A stretch of 64,000 nt of DNA, taken from NCBI GenBank assembly GCA_002964805.2, contig PUDQ02000001.1, positions 3,310,001 to 3,374,000 of the forward strand. The letters are read 5' to 3'. Source of the stretch: Trametes villosa (Eukaryota > Basidiomycota > Agaricomycetes > Polyporales > Polyporaceae). The first letter of the stretch is position 1, and every line of letters begins with the position of its first letter. The translations under genes and the position numbers were made by a program. Below the pieces are notes generated by a model that was not told the DNA's origin, did not search any database, and was given only the letters and a program-made list of their open reading frames with translations. Of this stretch, positions 49,479 through 61,667 are shown piece after piece.

Positions 49479-52388
49479 ATGTCTTCCCGTCCTCTCCCCC
49501 CTTCCGCTAGCAGGTCTTCTCCACCAGCCCCGAAGACAACACGCCTCCAGCCAAAGGCCCTCCTCTCCCTCCCCCACAGGCTCGCCCACCCGCCTCCACC
49601 GCAGCCCAAGGCGCCGACCTGGGGGATTACCCCGCACTTCCACATTCCGCTGGATGAGATTCTCGATCGCAAGCATCTGCCGCCGTTGGGCTTGAAGGAC
49701 TTTGAGGAGTGGCTGCTTTTCATCGACCGCGCGCCCGAGAACTTGTACGTCATCCATCCAATCAGTTCAACATGATATGCGAACATGATGGGCGACCCTG
49801 TGCAGGTACTTCATCCTCTGGTTGCGCGACTACTCGACCCGCTACTCGGCCTGGGCTCGACAGTCGAGGGCACAACCGCATCCTCGCTGTCCATCGGCGC
49901 AACAGTCACGCGCATATCGCACACTTTCCACGCCCCATCCTCCGCCAAACCCCGCTCTCGCTCTGTTCTATCTCCGTGCAAAAGAGACGTTCCTTACGCC
50001 TAACGGTCCTTACGCCCTACGACTCCCTCACGATGTCCTCGCTCCCTTCTTGTCCTCCTCGCTCGGTGCTGGCGTCGGCGGGCCGTCTGGCGGGAACTGG
50101 CCGCATGCATTCGCATCGCATCAGTCAGATTCACTCCTCGGCACGTCAACCAATCCGCCACCTCCGCCGGACCCTGCTGTGTTCGCCGAGGTCGCCGACC
50201 GCGTGCGGGCGATACTCTCGGAAAGTCTAGACCGGTTCGTCGTCGCGACGTTCCACAACGTGGGGATGCCCCGCGCGTACTGTGGGTGTGCGGGAGGGAC
50301 GGTGATTGGTCTCACGGGAAGGTTCGTGCTCTATTTCCGCCCCCCGGCGTGCGCACGTCCATTACGTCGTCCTTCTTCTTCCCCGAGTCGGTGTTTTTTC
50401 GCTTGTCGCGCCCCGCCCATTCTAGCCTTATTAGGCAAGCGGAATTCCTTTTGCGGTTTTTCTGTGCTTCCAGCTTGCGGTCTCGTCCCTGCCGTCCGCT
50501 CACGACTGCGGACGGAGGTCTTTTTCGTGCAGTCGGCTCACACGTTCTTCACAGCGCTCCTATCCTCCTCGCGAACTTCCTCACAGGCGGATCGAGATGG
50601 TGGCGCTTCACGGCAATACCGGGACTGTGGCTCGGCCTAACCATCGTGCTTTCGGCCATGTACGGGGTATGTACTCGTCCATTCACGTCTTTACGGAAAG
50701 GTATTAACATTTTATGCAGGTATGTATGATGATATACGTGTTTGGCGACCTGCGACAGCTCCGGTCGTTCGAGCTGGCACGCTTCCCAGAGACGGAACCC
50801 TCGAAAGGCAAGCCGGAGCAGGTTAAGCCGAAGCTCAACATCAGGATGTTCAGCAAGCTAGAGCCACATGCGGGCGTATCGGACTCTCAGACAGCCAGTC
50901 CGCAGGCCTTGACGGGTCCGCCTCCTCCATTGGGGCAAAACTCCTACTCGCGCGGTGGGTCGTTCTCCGCACAATCCCCGAGCGAGACCCAGCAGAGCCC
51001 GGCGCCCCGACCGTCTCCTCCCAAACTGCACATCATTCCTCCGCAGGCCGCATACACGCGGACACACGCTCGGACGTCAAACGGAGCGTATCCCGACCTT
51101 GCTCGAATGCAGTCTATGTCGTCTGCGTCGACTTCTCACTCGGTACACTCGGGCAAGCGCGGCCTCCGCCAGCCATGCTTTGCTCCTGTCAGCGACCAGG
51201 AGTGCGATACGGAGGACGACCTCTGCGAAGGGTCGGAATCCGAATGCGAGTCGGACTACAGCAGCGGTAGCAGCATCGCCTCGGACGGCAGCTCGGACGC
51301 GTCGCACAGCTCTATTACGGACGAAGGCGTTAGCATGCAGCCAAACGTGGCGATACAGAAGCGGAGGAGAGCTCGCCGGAGCCGTCGGCGAGAGCCTGAG
51401 ATCCATATCTCGGACGCGTTCTACGACGAACATCCGTCTCCAGAAGGGCCAGCCACCGCGGATCCACAGGAACGCACGGGACGCACTTCGATATGGGGCG
51501 ACAGCAGCGAAGAAGACGTCGGCACAGGCGCGACCTTCATCCACGCTTTCCATTGGGACGAGGACAGGTAAGTTTCTATTCTGCTCAAGTGGGTCGCTAT
51601 ATGCTCAAATCCAACCCATAAGTCCGATGTGTACGCACGACATTGAGTCCCAGGCGCATTGCGCGGCGGAACACCAGAGGATCGACGCATTCGACTTTGA
51701 CGGGCTTCCTCCACGTACACCGCGCACCGCTCGCGTCGACGCTGTCCCTCCCGCCCCATCGCCACTGGTACCCACCTTCGCCGCACCCTTCCCTCTCTCG
51801 CCTAGTCCTGCCCCGATCGAGTCGGAGAAACCCTCCCGTGTACACTTCGCAGACGCCGAGACCGGTCGTGAACCTACTCAACGCTCACAAGGGAAACAGG
51901 ACGAGCAGCCTAGCCGGTTCCGACAGTTCCTCGGGTTCATCCAGCAGAAGTGCGGGCCGCAGAACGTCGCAACGATCCTCGGCACGCGCTCCTCGGAGGC
52001 CCGCTCCATGGACGAGAAAGAGAAGCTGCCCGAGCCCCGGACGCCCGTATTCAGCGGACCCCTCTCCCCTTCGTCGACGCTCAACCCGTCGTCGCCGATC
52101 TGGCCCTCCCCGTCGAACGGCGTGCCGCCCTCGCCGACGTCGACGATCACGATGACAGCGACGTCCACGATCGTCGCCCGCTCGCAGACGAAGACGACGT
52201 GGCAGGCGCGGGTGCGGCGCATGCTTGAGGTCCCGGCGTTCGCGTCGCCACTGACCCCGGTGCTCAACCCGGTCGTGACGCGCGGGCAGTGGGAGATCGT
52301 CGTGCGCAGCGCGGCCATCGCGCTCGTGGTCAGCGCGGTGGTCATCGGCGCGTTGGTCGCCGTCCCCGAAACGCGTGTTGTTCGGTAA
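49479..52388 (+). CDS. Rax1-like RGS-domain membrane protein
   Basis: Exons 49479-49744, 49806-50321, 50555-50666, 50720-51567 and 51680-52388; 816 residues, phases consistent. The N-terminal RGS-like region includes IPLDEILDRKHLPPLGLKDFEEWLLFID and YFILWLRDYSTRY (residues ~45-105), then ALALFYLRAKETFL and a helix with FAEVADRVRAILSESLDRFVVATF. A membrane-embedded part follows: SRWWRFTAIPGLWLGLTIVLSAMYG running into VCMMIYVFGDLRQLRSFELAR. About 450 disordered Ser/Pro residues come next, with an FDFDGLPPR motif, and a final hydrophobic segment near the C-terminus (VVRSAAIALVVSAVVIGALVAVP). Rax1 of yeast has an RGS-like domain and membrane segments and marks bud sites; a polarity or septum role here is inference. 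The acceptor at 51679 is chosen by frame. Confidence 0.84.
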
Positions 52389-54043
52389 CTGGGTTTGCGA
52401 GGGTTATAGGGCTTAAGGAGGAAGAGGGAGGATGGATGAGACGGACGCCAGAGCGTGTATGTTGTCTGCCACCTTGTCGAGATGTTTTCGGTCTTCCCGT
52501 CGTGCACGTCACTTGTTGTTTTCATTGTCTTACCGCCCTTGCATTTGCATCGTCTTCCTGCATTCGTTTCATTTCCTCTTCTCATGCGCACCGTCTTTCC
52601 TTCGCGCACTGTATTCACACCCATCGAGCGTCGTCGCCTGTGGAACTTTACATTCTTCCGGCCGTCGACGCAGCATTCGAGTTTACATATGGACCCACCC
52701 CGTACTGTACCGTGTACTCTTTTTTTACTGCCATATAGCAGCGTATGCACCCGTCTGCGTTCTCATAATGGCAGCCGCACCTTCCTTTTCGCGTCCTGTC
52801 CTTCTCGCCCATTCATGCTGGGGCGTACGCGTTCGCGTTCACACTCGAGACACTTCCTGTGCTGCCGGGGTGCGCTTCTGGCGTACGATCTGCGCGGGGA
52901 TGCCCTTAGACCTGAGTCGTGTACTATGTATGCGTACGGCGCCGCTGTAGGCTGTGTTGCGTCTAGACTAGCTATTAGGCCTTTAGGGCCTTTTGGAGTT
53001 GTTCATGTGTATTTGCCATTGTGCCTTGTTATTGCGGCGTTCCGCATCGGTCTGAAAGAGTGTATGTCGCTCTTAGCACGGCGATCCATGCGTACCTGCC
53101 TCTCACGCCCATCGAACTGGCGGACTCCGCGGACGCGTCACGCAGCCGTTGAAAGGAGTACGTTACCGTGAAGAGCGGTGAGAAACTGAAGCCGTATCTT
53201 CCAGGCACAAGCCGTGTGCCACGAACGTCTGCTTGATTGCGGTCGACCACGCCTTCGGGCACGGGCTGCGCTTTCTTGGCGGCCGTGTCATGGGGGAACG
53301 GGGACGGGGAGGTGCCTGTGGGACGTCACTGGGGAGGCGTGGGTGTACCGAGATGACCGTGCGCAGTTGCGCGAGAGTTATCTGGGTGTGGTCCCGTGGA
53401 CACGGAGTCGGCGGTATCGCGGTATAGTCGATTTATCGTTTTGCAGGAAGGATGAACGCGCCAGGACCGAAGATGACGGCATTCTGGGCTCCAGAGCATG
53501 ACTGCTGAACTAAGCTGTGGCTCGTTCAGTAACATGACTGTAGCTGGAGAAACAAACATGCTGAACCCGGGAGAGAGACCTTAAAGATCGCATGCATAAG
53601 TACTCACGGGAGACAGAGAATGACCGCTACGCACCTTTATTACCCGGCCCAGCCGCTTTCTGAAAGAGTCAGGGTGGTCTCTGGGAAGCAAACGGTGCAG
53701 ACCTAAGACAGCAACTTCAATTGCAAGTCAAGCACTAGGCAAGGCGGTACTTATCATGCCAGGCTACGTGTACGCCCAGCATTCCGCGCATACCGTTTAC
53801 CACTGCCCCGATAGTAGATTGAGGAAAAGTGTATCTACGATGAATGCCGTGTGGATGTAGCAAGTATGCAACTTGCAGAACCCAGCAAATGCCACCCTCG
53901 GTCCGCGGGCGCCTACGCGTGAACATCCGGCACGCGCCGAGAATGTACGAATTGACGTCGTTCTTCCGCTCTGCAGAGTGGCCTCGACCCAGGATGAGTC
54001 CACAACATCACCCTCTGTTCTCTTTGAACAACACGAAACCGAG
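52389..54043. other. Intergenic, no gene recognised
   Basis: 1.65 kb between tandem genes. The first ~600 bp are T/C-rich, as in a 3' flank. No RNA gene, element or coding exon could be supported. Confidence 0.5.
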
Positions 54044-56028
54044 ATGTCTACATTCCAACCAGACAGGTCCCTTTTGAACCCGCGATTCGATGGGTACAAG
54101 TTCTCGCCATTGGAATACGATGAAGTCACCGCGCACCACCCCCTCGCACACAGGCTTACGCAGACGAATGTGTCCGGCCGCGCGCCGCTCTCGTTCCAGG
54201 AGGTGCAGAGCCGCGTACTGCATAACCACCTCGCTGTGCATAGCGACTCGCGCCGTGCCGCGTATGTGGACGCGGAGCTTCACGTCGTCCTGATCTATTT
54301 GGGCGAGGTGAGTACCGTTCACGTCTCCAGACTCTGCAGAAGAATAGCACGCTTACTTCTATATCATGCGTGCGCAATCAGGACACGCTCGCACCCACAT
54401 TCAGGCTCCTGTGCGAGTTGCCGAGGACAATCCACTCGGACGCGGCCGAAACCCTCCAGCGAGAATACCCGTCCGTCGCGTTTGTGGACGCGAGTGCGCT
54501 CCTCGTTGCCGACGGATATGGCACGATGTATGCGATCCCAATCTCTGACTCTGGGCCATCACCCATAGTAGCCTCCTACGAGTTGTCTATCCCGCCGTCA
54601 CACGAATCCGCCTACCCATCGGTGCCCTTCCGTTTGCACCAGGCGGTATCCGTAGACGGCCAGGGCATCCTTGCGGTCCTGTCCTCGAAGCACTACCCCA
54701 AGGACGCCCCACAGAGTACAGATACCTCTCGGAAGGTCCCTCCTGTCAAGTTCGACATTTGGGGCGTCCAGATCCCGTTGCCCCTGATCACAACTTCCGA
54801 GACCCAGCCGCTTCAAATTGTGTGGCACAGGCGCGGGCCCGACGTCCCGCTGTACACCGCATACGACGTATCTAGGAAAGCCTTCCTCTTCATTGGCAGC
54901 GCACCCTACCTCCCCCTCGCCGTCGCCCCAACACCCTCGTACGAGCCATCCACCGATGAGCTCGCGCCGATCCCGCGCAAGGGCGAAAACCTCGACGGCG
55001 CGCCGGCGCCCCCGGGGGTGCCCAAGCCCCCACCGTACTCCTGGACACAGACCACGGACACCGTCACGCTCGCGATCCCCCTCCCGGCCGACACCCCCAC
55101 CGCGCGCATCAAGGTCGCATTCGCGCCGCGCACGCTCACCGTGCTCGTCGAGGGCGCAGAGGCGACCCTCCCGCGCCTCACCCTGCGCCCGCTCTGGGAC
55201 GCGATCCAGCCGGGCACGAGCGTGTGGACGTTCGACCGCGCCGCCGCGGGCGCGTACGGCGTGCTCGCGCTCCACCTCGACAAGGCGCACGAGGGCACGC
55301 GCTGGCCGCAGGTCTTCGCCGCCGCCCCGCCCAGCTCCGCAGATGACGGGGAGGAGGAGGTCCCGGAGACGCTGGACCCGAGCGAGCTGTACGCAATCCG
55401 CGAGGCGCTCGAGAAGTACACCGCCGCGCTGCGCGAGGGCCCGGACGTGGGCGGGCTCGGCGCGGGCGTGCCGAGCCTCGCGGAGGGCGAGCGCGACGAC
55501 GAGGTCGACCTCACCGCGGGCAAGTCCGTGTGCACGACGTGGGTCGGCGTGGACGGCGCGCACCGCGCGGACGACGAGCCGCTCCAGGTGCTCGCGACGC
55601 CGTTCCCCGGCTTGGCCCTCCCGCCGTCGCTCGTCGCGAAGAACGGGCTCGACGGCGTCGTGTACACCCTCCGCGACGGTGGTGGGGCGGAGGGGCTGGA
55701 CGCACCGCCGGCGTGGGCGTGGGCGCACACGGCGACGTACTCGGCGCTCGCGTTCGTGCTCGCGTCGAAGCGGGACACGCGCTTCGTGCACCACGTCGCG
55801 GGCGAGGCCGTGTTCGCGTTCGAGAGCGGCACGCAGGACCTCGGCGGGAACGTGTACGTGTACCGCGGCGCGGGCCCGCGGGAGAATTGGGCGAAGCAGG
55901 CGGTGCTGAAGGTCGGGGGCGGCGCGGCGGGGGCGCTGCTCGGCGTGGGGCTGATGCAGGCGCGGGGGAAGGTGGTCGTGCTGTGCCTGTGCGAAGGCGA
56001 ACTGGTCGTTTTGCATGATGTGTTGTAG
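54044..56028 (+). CDS. NudC domain-containing protein 1 homolog (CS domain)
   Basis: Exons 54044-54307 and 54382-56028; 636 residues. The start MSTFQPDRSLLNPRFDGYKF matches the usual NUDCD1 opening, in which LLNPRFDGYKLSL-like residues are conserved. A beta-rich N-terminal part follows (FVDASALLVADGYGTMYAIP, VPPVKFDIWGVQIPL, LQIVWHRRGPDVPLYTAYD). The CS/NudC domain lies at about 300-380: PPPYSWTQTTDTVTLAIPLP, KVAFAPRTLTVLV and LWDAIQPGTSVWTFD. The remaining part resumes the propeller-like pattern (LQVLATPFPGLALPPSLVAKN, FVHHVAGEAVFAFE). NudC proteins act as Hsp90 co-chaperones; NUDCD1 is proposed to assist beta-propeller clients. That role is taken from the family, not shown here. Confidence 0.9.
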
Positions 56029-56317
56029 TGGCTGGTTTGTGTCGGACCGTACAACGTACAGATTAAAGAAGGCATAGCATAGGTGTATGAGAAGTCAGAC
56101 ATGAGATACAAGCGGTTACAGAGCATGGGAAGGCTGAGACAACATGGATATGCTAAATCAAGAACCAAGAACAACGATGGAAGATGCTTGTCAAGAACAG
56201 TTTACAAGGATACCGATCCTCCCAATCCAACCTTCGCTCATATTTCATCGGCCCGCCCGCGAGCGCGACAAGACGGTGAGCCGCCGTCTAGGTGTTCTTG
56301 AATTATGGCTGCGAGGG

Positions 56318-58768
56318 TTACTCAAACCGCGCACGCTTGACGTCTCTTCCATTCTCGCCTACGCCGGGCGCCTTCGGGTGACCTGTCGACCCCGCACCCG
56401 CACGAGCAGAAGGTTGTGCCGAGCCCGTCGGCCGCGATTGCTGGGCCGTTGGGCATGGGCGAGGCGCAGACGACCCGAGCTTCATTGCCGAGCCCGACAT
56501 TTCCGCGAGCAGCGCCATGACGTCGGGTACCGGTGCGTGAATCGACGCTTGCTGGGGGGCGGGCGCGTGCTTGCGCTCCGCGGCGAGCACGTTCGTGGTG
56601 GGAGGGATGTCCTCGGCAGGCGGTGGCACATATCTCCGTGGGGGGCTCCTCGAACGCTCACGAGAGAAGTACGGGAAACGGGAGTAGGAGGGGCCAGCGG
56701 CGGAGAATGCGTCGTCTTCGGTGTCAGAGTCCTTCGGTCTCCGGATGAGGGGCACGCCGCTGCGTGTCAGGGGGACTGCCTTCGCTTTGCCCTTCTGCAG
56801 CCTGCGCTTCTTTGAGGGAGTCGGAGTCCGCGATGAGTCCGAGTTCGAGCCTGAATTGTCGTCATCGCTAATCTGTGTGTCTTTGCCGAAGTGCCTGGGT
56901 TGCTCCCACTCAGACAGGTCGAGGTTCAGTGTACCCTGTCGGCGGGGGATGGGTGGTTGATCGGGCAAGCGCTGTTTGGTACCGAGTGTGAATACCACAT
57001 TCAGTCAGATGGGAGCGCAGACACATACCGTTAGCGCGTATTTGCACACTTTATAGCCGCTCTTGCCGGTGTCCATCCACGCCTAGCGCGGTCTCCGTCA
57101 GCTGGCACGATGATGAAAGTGATGCGTAAACACATACCTTCTCCACGACGTATAGCCCATCATATCTGTAGCCCTTCGCGGGGGCGAAATCGGAGCTGGA
57201 GTTGTACCCGCGGACTACCCGCACGGGCTTTCTCGTATATGCAGATACCTGTGGGCAACGTCAGAACCTGTGGAAACGACGAGATGCTGCAAGACTTGGG
57301 TGACTCACTCTCAGGGACGCGTTGCGTGAGTTCTCGAAGCTTTGGTCGCAAGTTTGTGGGCCTTCGCGTGGCTGCAGATACCGGAACCAGTGAGCTCGCG
57401 GGTTCGTGCGTCCTTCATGGATGAAAGGCGTACCTTTTCGCCGTTTTTCTGGTCGCGACCTCCACAGCCGGTGTATGTGCTGCAAAATAGCGACGTCAGC
57501 TAATGCATTGGACGACCACGCGCAGAACGGCGGCCAAGGTTGAGTACGTAATAAGGACTGCAACGTGGTCCGTTTCCGTAGACGGACGGGAGAGCGGTAC
57601 AGTATAGGCACGCGTACTACGTCGCGCGTTGTGAATGTAGACGTATAGATGCGTAAATGGAGAGAGGCGGGGGTGAGGGGACAAAACGGGAACAGGGGAG
57701 GCTGAAAACCGTAGAGCCTGCATACCAAGACACCACAATCACTGCGTGTAACGCGTAGTAGAGCAAGGAGGCAAGCGCGAGAGCACAGAGTCGCCTGGAA
57801 TGTGAGGGGGGAATGTACTCACAAGCTGTAGCCCTTGTCCTTGTCATCTTCGTAGCCCCCGTTGAGTACGACGCTGTAGCAGCCCTCGTGTTTGTTTCCT
57901 GCGATGCCCGCGAGGATGCCCGAGTGTACTGAGGTGTGGTGGAGGAATAACCTGTCCAACGCACAAGCGAGTCGTTAATTCCAGGAGGTGGGACGGAGGG
58001 ATTGCGGATGTATGGTTTGAGCGCGTCGATCGCGAGGAGATGGCCAGAGAAACGTTCAGTGAGCGCGTACTCAACACCAGACAAGGCAAGGGACGTACCG
58101 GTTCTCAAATGTGGAGTTTACGGGGACGTCTGGTATATGCCCGAACACAGTTCTGCGGTCATTGATAGCCAAGAGAGCGGGATTCGCACATGAGCGTCAG
58201 ATGTGGTCGCAGTTCATCGCGGCGTATAGCGGGCTCAGTTAGCTCAATCGGGCGACAGACGACGACTGATGACACTCACGAGGAATGTATCCGCTTGAAA
58301 GTTGGTTTGCTGTTGAAACCCATCGCAACACCGCAGTTTCAGAGGGCGTGTGGTCAAGAGAGAAGAAATAGAGGCGGTCAATTGCAGTCGTCGCGACTCG
58401 ATCGAGCGGGGAGGGTGTGATTACCAAGCCACACAGACGCCCACTGTCGATCACTGGTATGGGCGTCTACTCATCGTGGCGTCGGCACCGGCGCCATACT
58501 GAACGCCTCGACATTGATCTCACTAATACCATGGCTGTAGTGATTCAGGATCATTAATCCTCTACATGCGGCCGAGCGTCACACAATTGCAGCAAGGGAC
58601 CAATGTATACAGTTGAGCGCTACATCTTCTATCCAGCTCGTCATGCATGTACAAACAACGGAGAGGGGGCGGGTAAACGACCGAACCACAAGAGACACGT
58701 ACGTACAGTGGAGACAGACCTATGAAGACATCATCATGCTTGGGCCGGTACACGCGCTTGGGAGCCAT
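56318..58768 (-). CDS. Stand-alone SRA-YDG domain protein (UHRF1-like methyl-DNA reader fold)
   Basis: Eight exons (minus): 58707-58768, 58099-58152, 57823-57951, 57434-57479, 57309-57371, 57138-57248, 57029-57082 and 56318-56971; 390 residues, all phases agree. The SRA-YDG domain fills residues ~20-175: VFGHIPDVPV, HHTSVHSGILAGIAG, SVVLNGGYEDDKDKGYSF, TYTGCGGRD, GPQTCDQSFENSRNASL, KPVRVVRGY, YRYDGLYVVEKAW and GKSGYKVCKYAL. In UHRF1 this fold flips 5-methylcytosine out of hemimethylated CpG and has the same YDG and YTGSGGRD motifs. No ubiquitin-like, tudor, PHD or RING domain is present. The C-terminal ~215 residues are disordered and Ser/Pro/Arg-rich with basic KKRRLQKGKAK and KRARFE patches, likely nuclear signals. 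Probable role: reading CpG methylation, by inference. Confidence 0.9.
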
Positions 58769-58981
58769 AGAACGAGAACGGATGTGGGCTAGTCCGATCT
58801 GTGATAGATATCGACAACGGGGAACGGGAGCGGGAGCGAAGGGAGGGCCCGGGACGCAAAAGAAAATGGAACACGAAGCGAAGCGAAGGGGAGACTACTA
58901 GCAGGGGGAGGATATGTCGCGACATGATACACAAACGCGGGTGGGATTAATACACTGCACATACGCTAACCGGGACACCGC

Positions 58982-61167
58982 CTAGACCTTGAGCGGGCTC
59001 TCGCTCGAGTCGAGCAGCCCCTCCGCCTTCACCGCCGCGCTCGGCTCGTCGCCGCCGGGCAGTGGCTTGAGCTGCTTCGGCGTCGCATCCCCGTTCACTG
59101 GCGGCGTCGCCGGTGGTGGTGGCGCCTCCCCTGCGGAGGGCCCGTTCGCGGTATACGTCGGGGACTCCGGGTCGCTCGGGTGCTCGGAGTCGCCGTGGTC
59201 GTGGCCATCATGCTCCTCGCCCTCGATCTCGTCCTCCTCCATGTCGCCCATCTCGACGTCGTGGTCGGAGAATGCGCCCATCGCGTCCAGCTCTTGCAGC
59301 TGTTCCCGCAGGCTCTTCGTCATGTCGAGCTGGATCGTCCGCCCGCCGAAGCCGAAGCCTGCGTTGCTGAGCAGTGAACGCGCGTTCACGCCGTGGCTCT
59401 CCGCGTCCTCGTCGTCGCTGTCGTCGTCATCGTCGTCTGGTGCCGCAGCAAGCGTGAGCGAACCGTCGCCTCCCAGTATAGAGGCTAAGCCGCCGAAAAG
59501 AGAACTCGAACCCTCTGTGGATGCACCTCCGCCCCGCTCGCGTTCCTCCCGCTCCTCCCGCTCTCGCCGGCGCTGCTCGTACGCCTCGCGCTTCACCTTG
59601 AAGGACATCAAGCGACTTGTTGAGTAGATTTGCGGGAGCGACTCCGGGGTGGGGTATCCGTATTTGCTCTTCACCCGGTCTGTGACCCATTGGTACCATT
59701 CTTCCTCTGTCCGGCCGTGGAGCAAAGCCACAACCATGATCGTCATGTTGTCGCAGCCAATGCCGGCGCCGGTGGTGGTATCGGGCGCCAAGCAAAGTTC
59801 GCAGATCTGTTCGCACAGCTCCGGCAGCTTGCGGCCTTGGGAGATGAGCAGTCGCACAACGTTGACGGCTTGTTGTGATGTCAGGCAATCCCAGATGCCT
59901 GGATACGGGCGTCAATGGAGCCGACATAGATCACAGAGCCGGCGCATACCATCGCAAGCAATGATGATGAACTCGTCTTCCTCAGTGATTGTGTGCTCGA
60001 TGACTTCGGGATCGCTGGTGATGATCTGTGCCTCGGGACGCAGGGAAGCGTTCTTCTTGTAGTCGAAGTCGCCTAGCGCTCTGGCCAGCGCAAGGTTTCC
60101 TGTTGAGAGACTTGAGTGGTCGGAACACGCACAGAGCTGAATACGCACCATTCACACGACCGTACTCAATGTAGCCACCAGCCGCAACAATACGGTTCTT
60201 CTCAACTAGGCGCAGAGTTCAGCGACATGATGTAGGGAGCATATACTCGTCGACTTACCCTCATTTTGGGGCTTGTGGTCAAAACTCAGAGGTTTCCCCT
60301 CGCCCTTGACGCTGATCACCGACCGCGAGTCACCCGCATTCGCCTACAATGCCCCGTCAGCCAGTCCAGTATTTCCGCAAACACATGAGCACGTACGACG
60401 TAGATCTTGCCCTCCTTCGTGACCAGCGCAGCGACCGCCGTGCAGCCGGACGCGTCCCGGGCGAAGTCAGGGTCTAGGGTGGGGGGCGAGGGGCTGGATC
60501 AGACATTGGCTACACCTCGCTCGGCGCCTGGGACGACTGACTAGATCGAATGTCATCATCGGTCCCAAGGAACGCGTTCTTTAGCGCGCGGGGATAGTCG
60601 TGTTGCTTGTATGCATCGTCCTGTACGAGCCGGTGGTGCACGTTCTGCCCGGCGTACTTCGCCACCGCGGAGCCTGCATTTCCTCAGATATGAGATGCGG
60701 GAGTAGGAGGGGGATATTAGGAAAACGCACCGCCGTGACCGTCGTACACTGCGAAGAAGGTGTTGGTGTCGGACTCGGATGGTGTTTCGTCCAGGTTGAG
60801 TACGGCCGTATGTGCATCTTCCATAGCTGCGCGGGACATCAGCGGACCATCCTGCACGAACCCCAGATGCCGCATGGTCATCCGGCGGGGTCCTAGGAAA
60901 GGCGAGTACACTCACTTATCCTCCATCCTTGCATCTCCGACACGCCGAACAAGAATTTGCCATTTCCGCCCTGCTGCGTCGTCTTGTCGGTGGCTGATGT
61001 GGTAAAACAGATACACGGTTAGCCAGACACGCCCGCCGCCCCCCTCGAGAGCCGCGCGCACCAGGTATAGAGAGGGTTTGACCCTGCGCAAGGACCGGGG
61101 GCAATTAGCACATGCCCCGCACACAGCACGCCCCGCGCGCCGAGGAAAATCGCCAATCACGCACCAT
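58982..61167 (-). CDS. PP2C-type protein phosphatase (Ptc2/Ptc3-like)
   Basis: Ten exons (minus): 61165-61167, 61062-61083, 60916-60993, 60731-60826, 60542-60673, 60397-60473, 60259-60343, 60149-60205, 59950-60099 and 58982-59898; 538 residues. It is a Mg/Mn-dependent Ser/Thr phosphatase. Motifs in order: MGQTLSIPATDKTTQ (possible N-myristoylation glycine), [17 protein letters not shown] (metal-binding Glu/Asp), [54 protein letters not shown] and [10 protein letters not shown]. Beyond the ~300-residue catalytic domain lies a long charged, acidic and Pro-rich tail with a [17 protein letters not shown] helix. The first coding exon holds only the ATG, with the donor GTGCGT immediately after it. 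Yeast Ptc2/3 dampen stress MAPK and DNA-damage kinase signalling; a similar role here is inferred. Confidence 0.94.
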
Positions 61168-61667
61168 CTTTCACGACCTTGGGTGGGAGAAAAAACACGA
61201 GGGTTTGCGGGGTTGAGAGCGCGGCGGTCGGCTGGGGCGTCGGCGAGGAAAAGGCGGGATCTGGCGCAGGGCGGGGGAGGGGTCGTGTGGTGTCTCGAGT
61301 CAAGGGCGTACGAAGATCTGTTGACGGCTGTTTGCGGAGCAAAATCTCCAGTAGTCGTTCGCAGATGGTGAGTCCCCAAAAAGGCAACAAACTCCACCCA
61401 GTAAGCGCGACACCGGCTGCTCCAGATCGCAGGTCACGCCTTTCGTGAAATGTCGTCGCCAGCAACTCAGATTAATCGCAGCGAGCCATCTCGACGCGAT
61501 ACAGGGCGTAAAAATACAGCGAGCGAGCACCGAGCAACAGATTCGTACAGATACTACCGGCGCAGATAAGTAATAAGATTACGGACCGGTACAATATCAT
61601 ATATCGTCGTCACCGTCGTCGTGGTACATGCGCGCAAACAAGTACAGCAGCCCACGATGCATGTCGA
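61168..61667. other. Intergenic between PP2C gene and its minus-strand upstream neighbour
   Basis: 500 bp holding the promoter/5' UTR of the PP2C gene and the 3' flank of the gene starting beyond the right edge. No gene or RNA seen. Confidence 0.5.

Noticed and set aside
54598..56174. Two long minus-strand ORFs (about 470 and 420 codons)
   Set aside because: Antisense to the NudC-domain gene; they arise from high GC at third codon positions.
58230..58275. tRNA A-box-like TAGCTCAATCGGG
   Set aside because: No matching T-arm (GGTTCGA...) or foldable acceptor stem follows, and the site lies in an intron of the SRA gene.
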